Below are positions 22,891 through 34,149 of a stretch of DNA of 64,000 bases, piece after piece; the first letter of the stretch is position 1; every line of letters starts with the position of its first letter. The translations under genes were made by a program, and so were the position numbers. Source of the DNA: Cordylochernes scorpioides (taxonomy: Eukaryota > Arthropoda > Arachnida > Pseudoscorpiones > Chernetidae); assembly GCA_030710605.1 (NCBI GenBank), contig CP092877.1, positions 1,161,457 to 1,225,456 of the forward strand, given 5' to 3'. A model generated the notes under the pieces. The model saw nothing but the letters and a program-made list of their open reading frames with translations. It was not told the origin of the DNA and made no database searches.

Positions 22891-22901
22891 GGTGGGAGGA
22901 A
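22891..22901 (+). other. Polypurine tract
   Basis: GGTGGGAGGAA immediately before the TG of the 3' LTR, the expected primer site for plus-strand synthesis. Confidence 0.8.
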
Positions 22902-23865
22902 TGTTGGGTAGTTATGTAGATGTAATTTGTATTTTATATTTATGTAAATAGCTATTTTGCATTTTTCTATTGTTTTATCTTTTGCCTTTATAAAAAGCGA
23001 TGTTGTCGCAGCAGTAGGGTAGTCATAATCGCAGCAGTAGGGTAGTCATAATCGCAGCAGTAGGGTAGTCATAATCGCAGCAGTGGGGTAGTCATAATCG
23101 CAGCAGTAGGGTAGTCATAATCGCAGCAGTAGGGTAGTCATAATCGCAGCAGTAGGGTAGTCATAATCGCAGCAGTAGGGTAGTCATAATCGCAGCAGTA
23201 GGGTAGTCATAATCGCAGCAGTAGGGTAGTCATAATCGCAGCAGTAGGGTAGTCATAATAGCAGCAGTAGGGTAGTCATAATCGCAGCAGTAGGGTAGTC
23301 ATAATCGCAGCAGTGGGGTAGTCATAATCGCAGCAGTGGGGTAGTCATAATCGCAGCAGTAGGGTAGTCATAATCGCAGCAGTAGGGTAGTCATAATCGC
23401 AGCAGTAGGGTAGTCATAATAGCAGCAGTAGGGTAGTCATAATCGCAGCAGTAGGGTAGTCATAATAGCAGCAGTAGGGTAGTCATAATCGCAGCAGTAG
23501 GGTAGTCATAATCGCAGCAGTAGGGTAGTCATAATAGCAGCAGTAGGGTAGTCATAATCGCAGCAGTAGGGTAGTCATAATCGCAGCAGTGGGGTAGACC
23601 TAGTAGTCGTAGTGATCGTTGTCGTAGTAGCCGTAGTGAGGCTGGTAGAGTAGAGCGCACGGCTTGCTTGATGAGATGGACGTACTTCTTCGCTAGGCCT
23701 TATGTAATCTACGGGAAAAGGAAAACCATTTTTTTATTCGATTTTAGTTTGCTTTTGTATACAGCGTTGATCCTCTCTAAATATATATATTGTCACCTTT
23801 ACTTGAGACCACTTAATCCAAACGAACCAACATCATAGTGCACCAATCTAAAAGTGTACACAACA
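22902..23865 (+). repeat. 3' LTR (964 bp)
   Basis: TGTTGGGTAG ... GTACACAACA, followed by the ATTTG duplication. Same parts as the 5' LTR with a shorter array. Confidence 0.9.
23007..23592 (+). repeat. 23-bp tandem array, about 25 copies (3' LTR)
   Basis: Same unit and same terminal variant order as the 5' LTR array. Confidence 0.95.
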
Positions 23866-23883
23866 ATTTGTATATTTTCAGAT

Positions 23884-24090
23884 ATGCAGCCTGAAGTAAA
23901 GACGAGAATCCGGCAAGAGTCAGTGATGGAGTTCCTGTTTAAGCCCGGAGACATTTCAGACACTATAATTCACTCGAAGCTAGTCCGTATGTATACGAAG
24001 CCATGGATATATATAGGAGCACAATACAAATATGGAATCAGTGCTTCCAGACCTGTGCTTTTGATATTAGTGATAAAAAATACCAGGTAG
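23884..24090 (+). pseudogene. Possible mariner transposase N-terminal fragment
   Basis: Frame starting MQPEVKTRIRQESVMEFL, then PGDISDTIIHSKLVRMYTK. The spacing of VMEFL, IIHSKL and MYTKPW resembles the first helix-turn-helix of mariner transposases (relatives read VIKFL...EIHxRL...YG). The match is loose and the frame ends in a stop at 24,090. It could be chance. Confidence 0.25.
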
Positions 24091-24099
24091 TAGCGAACC

Positions 24100-26400
24100 A
24101 AAATTTGGCTCTAATGGAGTAATTGATCAACAATAACTGGACAGTGAACACTTATCAGATAATAGAAAAAAGTTATCTCTCTCTGCTCTGAAGCAATTCC
24201 TCGACATGGCAATAGAACATAGTCCGATCTACGTCTGTCCGACTTCAGGGCGGATCGTGCAACTACATGTTGATATTTATTCCGATAGATGGCTCAAGCC
24301 ATTCGCAACTTTTAGTTGCACGACAGGAAATACCTTCTTTCTTAATATATTCACCTGATCCAAGTAAAATTACCCTTTTCCATAATGGTATAATTTGAAA
24401 GATTTTTAACATATTATATTAGATTTTTAAATTTTGATTATAAAACCTTAACAACCTTTTACTTACCCTTTGTTAAGTAACCATAGAGCTATAGTTTATT
24501 CAAACCACTTTAGACATATTGAAAAGTAAAACTCACAAGGCTATTGTGCTACAAGTCCTTTTTAGCCAATTTTAAAGAATTTGACGAGGCTTAAAAACCG
24601 TTTATGAAAAACTAATCTGTTGATCTCAAGGAATTCAGGCGAATTCAATTAAATTCATAAAGCCTGCTCGGAATTCCTAATTTAAAATTCTTTCCTTTTT
24701 TCTACTCTGGTTCAGTAATTCCGGCTTTTTACTTCGTGAGCTCCATCTTCCGCATTACTTCCTTTCAATGTGGAGCTTAATGGGCTTTTGTTATTTTCTG
24801 GTCTTTCGGCCTTTTTCTCGCTCAAATCGGCTTTCATCTGAAGGATTGCTTGTGGGGGAACTTTGGTGGTTGATCGGATGGATCCTACAAGAGTAGTACC
24901 TCGCAATTTGATTAGAATACCATATATATGGTGTAAAATTTGATCAACCAATGAGTTCGTTTAATCAACATTCTGCGTGCGTGAAGAAACAGAGAATATT
25001 TCTTTTTTTCTCCTTCTGTTTACTCACTGAACTTGAGAGTTCGCGTTTCCTTTATTTATAATCCAGAGTGCGCAATTTCAACGAATACAGTTTGTGCAAA
25101 GCTTAAACGAATCGCCAACAGGATTGGAATGGAAACTTGTTATATCCTTCAATTTATTGATCTAAGTTAGAAACATCACTTGTTTTCAGGCATTCTCCGA
25201 AAGAGTTCTTTGTACCTTGTATATTTAAAAGTGTTCTATTTTTCTTATCTGTTCATTTGTGTGTACATGTGCGAAATTCACTTATAATATATATATTTGC
25301 ATATTGATACAAGGGGTTATTTTATTGAATCATTAAATATGAAAGTATTATATTAAAATTTGATATTTTAAAAGTTTGATAGACGTTGAAAATTGAAAAT
25401 GCATTAAATTCTAATTAAAGGCCTTATCAAATACTATGAAAGTTCTTTTAGCCTATTCTAGTATCCTCAGCAGAGGTTCATTTATTACCATCGTTTTTAA
25501 AAAATGAATGAAATACCTTTTTTTTTTAGCTTCTTTACGCAAAACAAGCTGCATCAAATCAATGAAAGAGCCACAACACCAGCTTTGGAAAATTAAGAGA
25601 AAACGGCAAGAGAGCTGTATATTATGGCTTCGAGATTCGACCCTCATCAGTATAGGAATTGGCTACGATATCGTGGCATCGTTTTGGAGAGGAGTTACAA
25701 ATTTAACTACTGTTACAAAAAGACAGAGGCCGGTCAATAATTTGCTCAAAATCGCCTATATAAAGATTCTTAAATAAATTATTTTTCATTATATAAAATA
25801 ATATTTTTATTAATAAACATTTCTATTTTTATATATGTTGTGTTGAGGGGGGGATATAAATATTGATAAATAAATTATATCTTTATCCAATATATGCCTT
25901 TTTAATTGAATATCTGAAAACAGAATTATATTTTTTTTTCAGAATAACCGGACACACACAAACACAATGAAGACTTATCAAATAACTTTCCCTATCTATA
26001 GGAAGTAGATATCCAAATATACTAGTATGCTCAAAATGATTCCCAAAACTTCTAACACGAGAAATGAAAATTCGGAAAGAAATTTGTTTAGACGTTATGT
26101 AGACTTTTCTGGAGAAACTTCTTAAGTGTTTGATATGGAGTGATAACATGTGATGAGATTTGGATTTATCATTATGATACTTCTTCAAAGCGTAATCAAT
26201 GTAAAGGATCCATAAAACATCGCTAGTAAATAAAAAATAAGGCTTTCCCTTTTCAAGCACAAAATGATTATTTATGTCTTTTGGAACTAAGAAGGACTGA
26301 TAATCATGGCAGTTTTGAAATAAATTCTTCTCTCAACAAGTAAATATATTTCAAATCATCAGAAAAGATAAAATATCAACTGAAACAAAAAGATCCAACT
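24100..26400. other. No supportable feature
   Basis: About 2.3 kb. Open frames at 24,712-24,951 (minus), 25,508-25,777 (plus) and 25,883-26,260 (minus) show no recognised domain and no good codon pattern. No element borders seen. Confidence 0.35.
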
Positions 26401-26419
26401 TAAAAAAATACCCTAATCA

Positions 26420-26710
26420 AATTCCATTAAGATAATGCTAGACCTCACACGGCGCACCTGAATTTGGCGAAGATTGCAAGGTATAAGCGGGCTTTGATGT
26501 CTTGCCCTGACCTGGCACTCTCAGAATTCGACTTTTTAAAATATTAAATTGTTTTTGCGCGACAAAACATTTTAAAATGATGCAATTTTACTCCAAACTA
26601 TTAGAGGGTGGTTCAGAGAGTTGGATAAGGCGTTTAACCAAAGTGCTTTTGCAATTGGGCAACAACGCTGGATAAAATCCACACAGAAGGAAGGTGGAAA
26701 TATTGAATGA
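26420..26710 (+). pseudogene. mariner transposase C-terminal relic
   Basis: Plus-strand frame reads DNARPHTAHLNLAKIARY, then PDLALSEFDFLKY and a stop. This is the second and third catalytic Asp region of a mariner (relatives: DNARPH ... SPDLAPSDxxLF). Further remnants with FAIGQQRW and a RWKY end follow. The 26,497 end onward is repeated after the N gap at 40,655, where the motif reads PDLAPSEFDFLKD. Broken and without detectable TIRs. Confidence 0.7.
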
Positions 26711-26719
26711 TTCTAATAT

Positions 26720-27830
26720 ATAGAGAACATTTAGGAGTTATTTTATGCAGAGTTTCGGTTTTATGGTTTGTGAATAATATTTTAATACTGATTGTGAATT
26801 ATTTATTGAATGACCCTTGTATTTTGGCTGGCTAAATGGTAGTTATATCTGTCTGGTGTAAGGTTTCGAGACATTTTCTGAATAGCGCCCGTACTTCAAC
26901 ATAATGAACCTGAGAGAGAATCTAGGTGTCACTACATTCGACATCCGTTCACTACAAGCACAGGAAATAATTAGGTTTCCGACTGGCTACACAGACACAT
27001 GGGAAGCAGTAGCATTATAATTGCAGGGCAGCTTTAATGACGGTCCTCCCGGTGATAGGCTAGGTGGAGCGTGGATGTGACATAGAGATCTCCTCCCATG
27101 TACGACCCAACTCTGCTCCTTTGTTTGCGAAAGGAGAATATTTCTATTCTCAAATTTCAAAACTAAAATTGTGTTGCGTATACATGAATAATCGTATAGA
27201 ATAACCCAACTTCTCTTGTTCCACAATGGTAATTCATAACTTGACGGTCTCTGTCTCGAATCTTTTCCTAAAAAAAATAAGAGCTCAACAACAACTAAGT
27301 TTGTGGAAATACAAGTTGTAGTTTACATCCCAAGCAGAAAATGAATATTCAATAAATTAATTATTTGCATCAAAAGTTTCTTGATAAATCCTGGACCTCT
27401 CTTGGTCTCGTATCCAGAAACGAGCAACTTCTGACTTTTATGAAATATACGACTTTGAAGAAACTTCTCATTTATCCAGTTGTTTTATTGTTGATAAAGA
27501 AAGTATAACATCGAATAATTTTAATTGAAATATGCAGATAGCGTCTCAATCCATTATATCTAAATATTAGTGGGTTTGCATCAGTGCAATATACGTTGAA
27601 TCGATTTCTTTAAAGTTGCGAAAATAGAATGGCGTGGTATAACAGGTTTTTCAATTGAAAAGTTATTATGATAAGGTATTTTCTGAAGCATAAAAATGTT
27701 ATATGCACAAATATATATTGCAAAATTCATAAAAAAAATAAACGGCTGCAGGTAAAAAGAGAAGCAACAGACATGGACATAAGCCTGGCCGAACATAGGC
27801 AGATAAACATGGCGAGTAACAACGGAATTC
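26720..27830. other. No gene recognised (duplicated at 40.9-42.3 kb)
   Basis: No known motif. Sequence is well kept between the two copies, as is the rest of the duplicated segment. Confidence 0.35.
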
Positions 27831-27834
27831 TTTA

Positions 27835-28203
27835 TTGATGAGGCACTTCCTTAAACTGAAGAGAGGCGCAATTAGCCGGTGCATAAGAACAACACTCCAA
27901 AACACAAATACGTTGATAGTGACGTCGCGACATGACTGTGGGTGGCAGGATGCCATTGGCTGGCGGCCTGAGTCAGCGGCCAAGGCTGCGGTGTACGCCC
28001 GACTTGGTCAACACAAAGCTGGCACCAAGGAACGGGCAGCCAAACAAACTAGTGGAGTAATGGTCCATGGTCCGCTGGAGCAGGAAAAACTTGGTGTACC
28101 GGCATCTGGCACATACATTATTGCCTGGATCACCTGTCTGGGCATTTCTTTTGTTACGCCCCATATGTGAACGTATAGTGTCAATGTAGAATTTGACAGC
28201 CAA
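27835..28203. other. GC-rich conserved block, unidentified
   Basis: A GC-rich island in AT-rich DNA with TGACGTCGCGACATGAC and TGAGTCAGC (CRE- and AP-1-like) motifs. It has open frames of 111 codons on plus and 76-94 on minus. In copy B (42,358-42,720) the plus frame is also open despite a nine-base in-frame deletion and a few substitutions. It could be a promoter or exon of an unrecognised gene, or an LTR-like piece of an element. I cannot decide. Confidence 0.3.
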
Positions 28204-28269
28204 TTATCAACAGTAGAGTGTGGTGGTAATATTGACCTTGCTATCGCAAATTAATTCATAACTGGCCAT

Positions 28270-28880
28270 AACAAATAATGTCTTGCTTTAACAATGCATA
28301 CTTGGCTAAGGGAAAACATGCCTGATTAAGACAAACCATACTTGTGATTATGAAAAATCTATAAATAACTGATTAAAGCAATCTCTACCTTACCTAGAAT
28401 ATCGCATCTTAGCTAAGAAAAATCGATACCTGTCTATTAGACATACATATACCTGTCTATAAGACATCGAGATACCTGGCTATAAGAATTATAGATACCT
28501 GGCTATAAGATTTATAGATACATAGGTATAAGATATACATATGCTCAGCTAAACAAATTGATACCTCGTTAAGATAAATCGATACCTGCCTATTAGACAT
28601 ACATATACCTGGCTATAAGAATTATAGATACCTGGCTATAAGATTTATAGATACATGGGTATAAGACATATATATGCACAGCTAAAACAAATTAATACCT
28701 AGTTGAAACAATGGATACCTGGTTAAGACAATGAATACCTCGTTATGATAAATCGATACTTGATCAATACAATCGATATTTAGTTAAGATATATATTTCG
28801 ATCCAAGGCTAAGAGAGGAAACTAATATCTAGTTAAGACCAACCTGTACCTGGCTAATACAAATCGATGCCTGGTTAATA
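28270..28880 (+). repeat. Degenerate about 20-30 bp tandem repeat (GATACCTGGCTAWRA)
   Basis: Some twenty or more diverged copies of GATACCTGGCTATAAGA / GATACCTGGTTAAGACAA motifs. Copy B has the same array at about 42,790-43,405 with small rearrangements. Non-coding. Confidence 0.7.
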
Positions 28881-28899
28881 CAACTTGACATACACACTA

Positions 28900-29717
28900 T
28901 AGCATATATGTAAACATAGAAAAAATGGTTATAAAAGAGAAGGTCTGGCGGTAAAATGACCACACGTACGTGGTCGGCCTTTCTCTTGAATTTATTCAAA
29001 TTGGCTAGAGTGAATACATTTACTTTAATTATCAATTGATAGGAATAATAAATAGCTTGGAATAAAGTTAAATTGATGCTTATTTGGAATTTATTCTGAC
29101 AGAAGACACACTACCGTTTAAAGTGAGGGGTCAAGAATTTTCACTATATAGGGTATAATCGATATAAATCTAGATTACATACATAAACCTAGATGAGGCA
29201 AATCAAATTATAAACAAAGAAAGAGAAAGAGATAAATCTAAAGATATCTGTATTACGTGGTTTCTGTGAGCTGGCAGAAGTTGGCTCCAGAGTGTTGGTC
29301 GGATATGTTACTCATAGATGACGTGATATCGTTCTTTATTAATGGCTTTATGCCAGGAAGAAGCTGAAAACGTAGCGGTTTACAGAATCAAACCTGAAAT
29401 ATAACCTTAGACTAACCCAGTGTGTGTTGTAAAAACAGATTTGAAAGAATTTAAACGTAGTTAGGACTGTAGGGGGTAAAACGTGTGGGTATCAACGTCC
29501 ATCAGAACAGGAAACAGAAACGTGACGTGGGCAGGGAATACCTGACCCGGAATTCCCAAAGTATGCTTCACATTTCCTGCCTTGCGCCACGGCTTCTGTG
29601 AAGGACCAGAGAAAACCACGAAGACATTCTTTGATGGTCCACTTCATAGTCGACATGTGCCCTTTTGGCATTATCGAGTCACGTGTTGCTGTGTTATCGC
29701 AGCTCCAGATTCACAAC
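28900..29717. other. No supportable feature
   Basis: Nothing recognised. Matched by about 43,420-44,245 in copy B. Confidence 0.35.
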
Positions 29718-29857
29718 AGATTATTACTTTAGAAAGAGGAGGGATCATATATCGCCGCAACTCTTTTTTTATTAACGCGATTAAAGGAAGCTTTCGGGCA
29801 AGCCCTTCTTCAGCTAACTATAGTGTACCCACTACTATAGTGAAGATTATTACTTTA
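29718..29857 (+). mobile_element. Foldback-type element, single arm, with 14-bp target duplication
   Basis: AGATTATTACTTTA occurs at 29,718-29,731 and 29,844-29,857. Copy B has it once (around 44,243-44,257) with nothing between, so the 126 extra bases are an insertion here. The insert matches one arm of the palindrome at 60,797-60,986 (GATCATATATCGCCGCAACT, TTAACGCGATTAAAGGAAGC, CTTCTTCAGCTAACTATAG). A 14-bp duplication suggests insertion through a nicked-target, retrotransposon-like route rather than a cut-and-paste transposase. Confidence 0.8.
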
Positions 29858-29859
29858 CT

Positions 29860-30357
29860 AGTGTAAAAGCGTGGGCTTTATAGATTTCACACATTGTCAT
29901 TTTATCTGACGATCTTCTGTAATAAAGCATGACGGAATACTCAATATTTTTACTGTTTACATTCTCCAGATATGGGGAGAAGTTAATGTATCCTTTTAAA
30001 AAAATAATTCTTCCTTTATTCTTTAAGATAAATAAATAAAGTTCAGAAGAACACGATTAAACTCAAGTTACATATGGAAGGAAAGAGAGATACAGAATAT
30101 TACCTATACATAGTAAACAAACATGTTTTTCTTACGGTACACCAAAAGGTTATTATCTATCTAGAGAGATGCAAATTAATGTCATTTAAGAATATCCTAT
30201 AAAATTGTTTTAAGATTATAGAAAATATTGAAGAAATATTTTCCCAAGTATAGCAACCACCTTTTCCTATGAAATATTTGAATTCGAAAGTATCCTTTTA
30301 TTTGGCGAATTATTTTAATAAGGTAGTCGGCGATTAGAAAACTACCTATATACATAT
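29860..30357. other. No supportable feature
   Basis: Nothing recognised. Matched in copy B up to about 44,720. Confidence 0.35.
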
Positions 30358-30715
30358 TGTTGCATCATGGCTAATGAACCTATTTTATTTTAATTTGTAA
30401 TATTATTTTTCATATATTTTAAATTCAAAATTATATTTTATATTTATTTATTTTATTAAACAGAATATATGTATGATAAACAGAATATATGTATTATAGA
30501 ATAATCATTTGTATTTAGGTACACGTGTGACTTCACTGCTCTCTTTGATGTGGGAAATAAATAAATCATTCTGGAGGCTACTTAAAGTAGAGTTATCTCA
30601 TTATTCGCTTATATAAATTTGTAGGATGGTTGAGACACGTTCTTGTAAGATGCAAGACCCAGCACAGGAGAGAATCAAGGTTGAAGAGTCTGCCAAGCCG
30701 CAACCTGGTGCAACA
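30358..30715. mobile_element. Solo LTR, absent from copy B
   Basis: 358 bp beginning TGTTGCATCATGG and ending CCTGGTGCAACA, giving matching TGTTGCA/TGCAACA ends. ATAT lies on both sides (30,354-30,357 and 30,716-30,719). Copy B lacks the whole block and keeps a short rearranged junction near 44,720-44,735. This is the pattern of a solo LTR left by LTR-LTR recombination. No internal retrotransposon sequence. Confidence 0.65.
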
Positions 30716-30719
30716 ATAT

Positions 30720-31950
30720 GTAGATATCACGTGAGTTAAATTTTGCATATGTTCAGGATGAGTATGATTTCCTTTCAAAACTGTTCCTAACACGAGGGGA
30801 ATGAACTTAGGTAGAGATGACTGAAAAGTGGCGTAGAAATGACTGTAGAAAACTACCTTCTGTGATCACAGCAAGATATCAATAGCGTGCGGTGGATAGA
30901 AACTCAACTGTTCAATCTACTAAGTGTCTGTATGATATTAAATGAACCACGCGGCTAGTCCTAGAATAGCCTTTTTGATATCATAAACTGGCTATTATTT
31001 AGAAAATATATTCCTGTTTTCAAAGAACTGGAGTAAATAGCTTTTGTTCAGCGCACACAATAAACCTCTATATTCTGGTCAGTAGAGAAATACCAATGGA
31101 TTATAGAGAGAGATTTTATAATAATGTGAAGAGATAACATTTATTTCTTACTGATAACCCATCAATCCAAGAAATCCTCCTCTAGACATGGACTTCAATC
31201 ATCGATATTGCCACATAGGAAGCAAGTGGTACAGATGAATATGCAATCATCGTTCGCAATACCTGAGCGGGGTGAACCAACGTCGGAAGCTTTTACAATG
31301 ACATAATTGACATTCAGCTGTTACACTCCCAGATATAAATATTCTGTTGTTCCAATTCAGGGGTTCAACGTTCACTGGTAGTGGTACATCTCTTACATAA
31401 CTATTGGCTTCTTTTGAAATAGCACACATGCTTCATTTCACAGGTTTGATCGATGGGATATGTTCCTTGGTGTAATTTATGGAGTGTGCCATTCTAAATT
31501 GAGTTGTACATCATGGTGTTTGTACAATGTGGATTCTATTCTTTTCTTGATTGACGTAACGTCTGATCTTGGCTCTGGGATTGCCGATATGAGTGGTTGC
31601 ACACACTAATGAACATTTAACAAAGTTTGGTGAAAATAGGCAATGTATTTCACCCTTCCTTGACAAAGATAAAAAGAGTCTAATAAGGTGCATCTGATAA
31701 GGCCATCTTGGAACTCAAGTCACTTCAGAGCTTCTAACCCAAAGAGAGAGAGAGAGAATCCAGAATCTAAGTGATGTAAAAAATATTTCTAACTTCCTTT
31801 CAAACCACGGCGGCAGAGGCTTTAATGCCCCACATCTGTATATAAACTGCAATAAAAATATATAAATAAAATAATATTTATAAGAGAAATTTCGTGATAG
31901 GGGGTAAGTGTACAAAAATTATTATCTTCGTTGAAAATGTTGTCTATAAA
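30720..31950. other. No gene recognised
   Basis: Minus-strand frames of 60 codons at 31,247-31,429 and 31,511-31,693 have some protein-like character (for example SGSVTAECQLCHCKSF), but I cannot place them. The second is also open in copy B (45,524-45,709). The Helitron of copy B has its empty site here, between 31,866 and 31,867. Confidence 0.3.
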
Positions 31951-31952
31951 TA

Positions 31953-32850
31953 CGAGAGCTGTTCGATAAGTAAGGTAAAAAATAAATAAAGAAACCTTGT
32001 TTTGAAAAATGATGTTTTATTTTCAAACATAGCCCCCATTCAGCTCCACACATCTGGTCCAGCGATGATCTGAATTTTTATCTCCTCTGAAAATTACGAT
32101 GTTTCGAGGTTTCAAAGTATCCATTTACATCGTCAATAATCCCTTCATTTGGTCAAAATTTCTCCCTCCTGAAGCCACGGGGCCAAGTCTAGGAAATAAG
32201 GTGGATGAGGGATCAATTGGACACCTTATTCGAACAATTTTGTAGCTGCTACATTCGACCTATGGGAAAGAGCATTATCGTGGTGATAAAGCACCTTTTT
32301 CCGAGCCAAATCTTGGATTTTGGCACGAAATTCTTCCTTTCAGCGATCCAGAAGTGTTATATAATACTATCCTGTTATTGTATTCCATTCAATCCATTCA
32401 AGTAGTCAATTAAAATTATCCTTGGGAATTCCAAAAGATATGGCAATCACCTTTCCGGCTGTAAAAACAGCCTTTGCCTTCTTTGAAGCCCTTTCCCCAG
32501 ATCCTGTTTGGACTCTGGTGTGTCCCCAGGTCTTGTCTACCGTCACAAAACGACGCCAAAAGTCTTAAGGATGAACACGATCGTCTGGGGTTCGTCCTAT
32601 AATTTGATGAGTATATTCCACCTCATGAGTCTGCCTTCGCGAGAACGGCAATTGAGCCAGCCTACTCGGTCGTTATAGTTTAATGATAGTCAGTTTGAAT
32701 AGTCTTCTCTGATGGATCTTGAGTGCTTTCACCCTTTATGGCTGCCTAGTCGAACTGCTTTCTACATGTGCAAACCTGTGGTGTATTTACAGTAACAGAG
32801 GGAAACTGGCCTTCACGATGGTAGTCTTCAGTTTATACCCCAGTATCGCT
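31953..32850 (-). pseudogene. mariner relic with one TIR
   Basis: A TA at 31,951-31,952 is followed by CGAGAGCTGTTCGATAAGTA, a mariner-type terminal repeat. On the minus strand the C-terminal DHRWTRCVELNGG motif lies near 32,060, and NALPHRSNVAATKLFE followed by proline-rich PHPPYFLDLAP lies near 32,190-32,270. Upstream decay is heavy and the second TIR is missing. Same layout in copy B from 46,675. Confidence 0.65.
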
Positions 32851-32852
32851 AC

Positions 32853-33245
32853 ATGGTATGTATTTTAAAATGGATGACCAGCTATCTGAGAGACCAAGAT
32901 TCCAGAGTAAATTTGGGGAAATATAGGTGGACTCCAGCTGCGGGGGATGGCCCATGTATGAGGGCACACGGTATCCCGGTGTGGGGGAGAACGGACAGTC
33001 TGGTGACATCGACATCTGCGGCGAGTGGAAGGCGCGACAAGCGGCGTGTGGATGGTCCTGTAAGACGGTGCCAGGAAAGCCTGAAATCGGAGAGGCTTAC
33101 AAGGCGGGATGTGTACAGTGTGGAACGGGGACGTTTCACAAGAGTGACATCCACGGCGCCAATAATACTCCTGACAGGGAAGTTGATGGAAAGTCCCACT
33201 TATTGTACTCCTTCAATTCATTGGGGCGTATAATAAAGCGCTAAC
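32853..33245 (+). other. GC-rich open region of unknown origin
   Basis: All three plus frames and one minus frame are open for 100 or more codons, which reflects GC-rich content rather than a proven gene. About 43 bases at 33,124-33,166 (GACGTTTCACAAGAGTGACA then TCCACGGCGCCAAT) match, in inverse orientation, the interior of the Helitrons at 17.56 and 62.79 kb. Copy B is at 47,600-47,990 and contains a short CCTCCGG-type insertion that shifts some of the frames, arguing against coding. Confidence 0.4.
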
Positions 33246-34140
33246 TTTTGTTGCATCATTCACGAACTCACATGTGCTATCTTTGTTCCATTCGATCAGA
33301 CAAAGAACACGAACAGCGTTAGGATACGACGTAATAGTTTAATATGGTTTTAAAATAACACATTTTCAAATTATATATAAGCCATGTTTCTAATTTATCA
33401 TGCTCTCTCTCATATGGAAAAAAAATATAGATGATAAGAAGAGATGAGAAAATAATTATAACTTGAAAAAAAGTGTACTAAGAAAACTTATATAAATATT
33501 TTAAAACAAATATTTTATATAGTCATATATATTACATTGTAGTAATTGAAGTTATAAAAACAATATATGGTATAAATTAGCTCTTTTATCCGTACATCCC
33601 AAGCTAAACGATATTATTTGAAAAGGTTTCGGGTAAAAACCCAAAATCTTCTCTCTCTTTGAAGATAGGCTTGGCAAGGTTTGCCGATCTAGTTGTTCTG
33701 GAGCGTTGTAACTGGGCCGTGAATACTTGCTGAATGGAGTAGAGCACAATGCCTAACTTCCCTAGAATGTTGAAAGAAGCGCCTCCTTTCTTTCCACCAG
33801 CATTCAATTCACCCCATCCGAAGATCAGAAATCGTTCCCAAAGTAAAGCGTTTGTAGTAAATCTGTTTGTTAAAAAACCACGAGAAAATGCGTGCTTAAT
33901 ATATTATATTTTAATATCATCTATATTCAAAAGAGAGAGAGAGAATACCAATAAATTGGAAACGTCCAGTATTCCCTAGAAAATGTTCGGGAAAGACGCT
34001 TTCTGCCAATTTTCTGGCATGATTCAGGACCATTTGTACTGATTTCCTAGGTAGAAGAGAAAGAATGAACAGAGACACCACGTACTGCGAGACCAATCTC
34101 AGGAATAAGCTTAGGCCTAGTAGTCGCACTAAGTGAGGTG
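33246..34140. other. No supportable feature
   Basis: Frames of 65-76 codons at 33,552-33,979 have no recognised domain. Copy B equivalent is 47,990-48,870. Confidence 0.35.
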
Positions 34141-34149
34141 TTCACAACA

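Larger units (their letters stand above)
18788..23865 (+). mobile_element. Non-autonomous BEL/Pao-type LTR retrotransposon packed with tandem repeats
   Basis: Complete by structure: a 5-bp duplication ATTTG at 18,783-18,787 and 23,866-23,870, LTRs starting TGTTGGGTAG and ending GTACACAACA, a PBS-like TGGCGAGCC three bases after the 5' LTR, and a polypurine tract GGTGGGAGGAA directly before the 3' LTR. The 2.3-kb interior holds only a gag start and a pol end, with 21-bp and 76-bp arrays between. The pol end resembles the C-terminal region of BEL/Pao integrases. Protease, RT and RNase H are missing, so it must move with proteins supplied in trans. LTR flanks outside the arrays differ at only a few positions, suggesting moderate age. 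Confidence 0.9.

Noticed and set aside
32853..33244. Overlapping 105-126 codon frames as a gene
   Set aside because: Open in several frames at once on both strands because of GC-rich composition. A short insertion in copy B shifts some of the frames.
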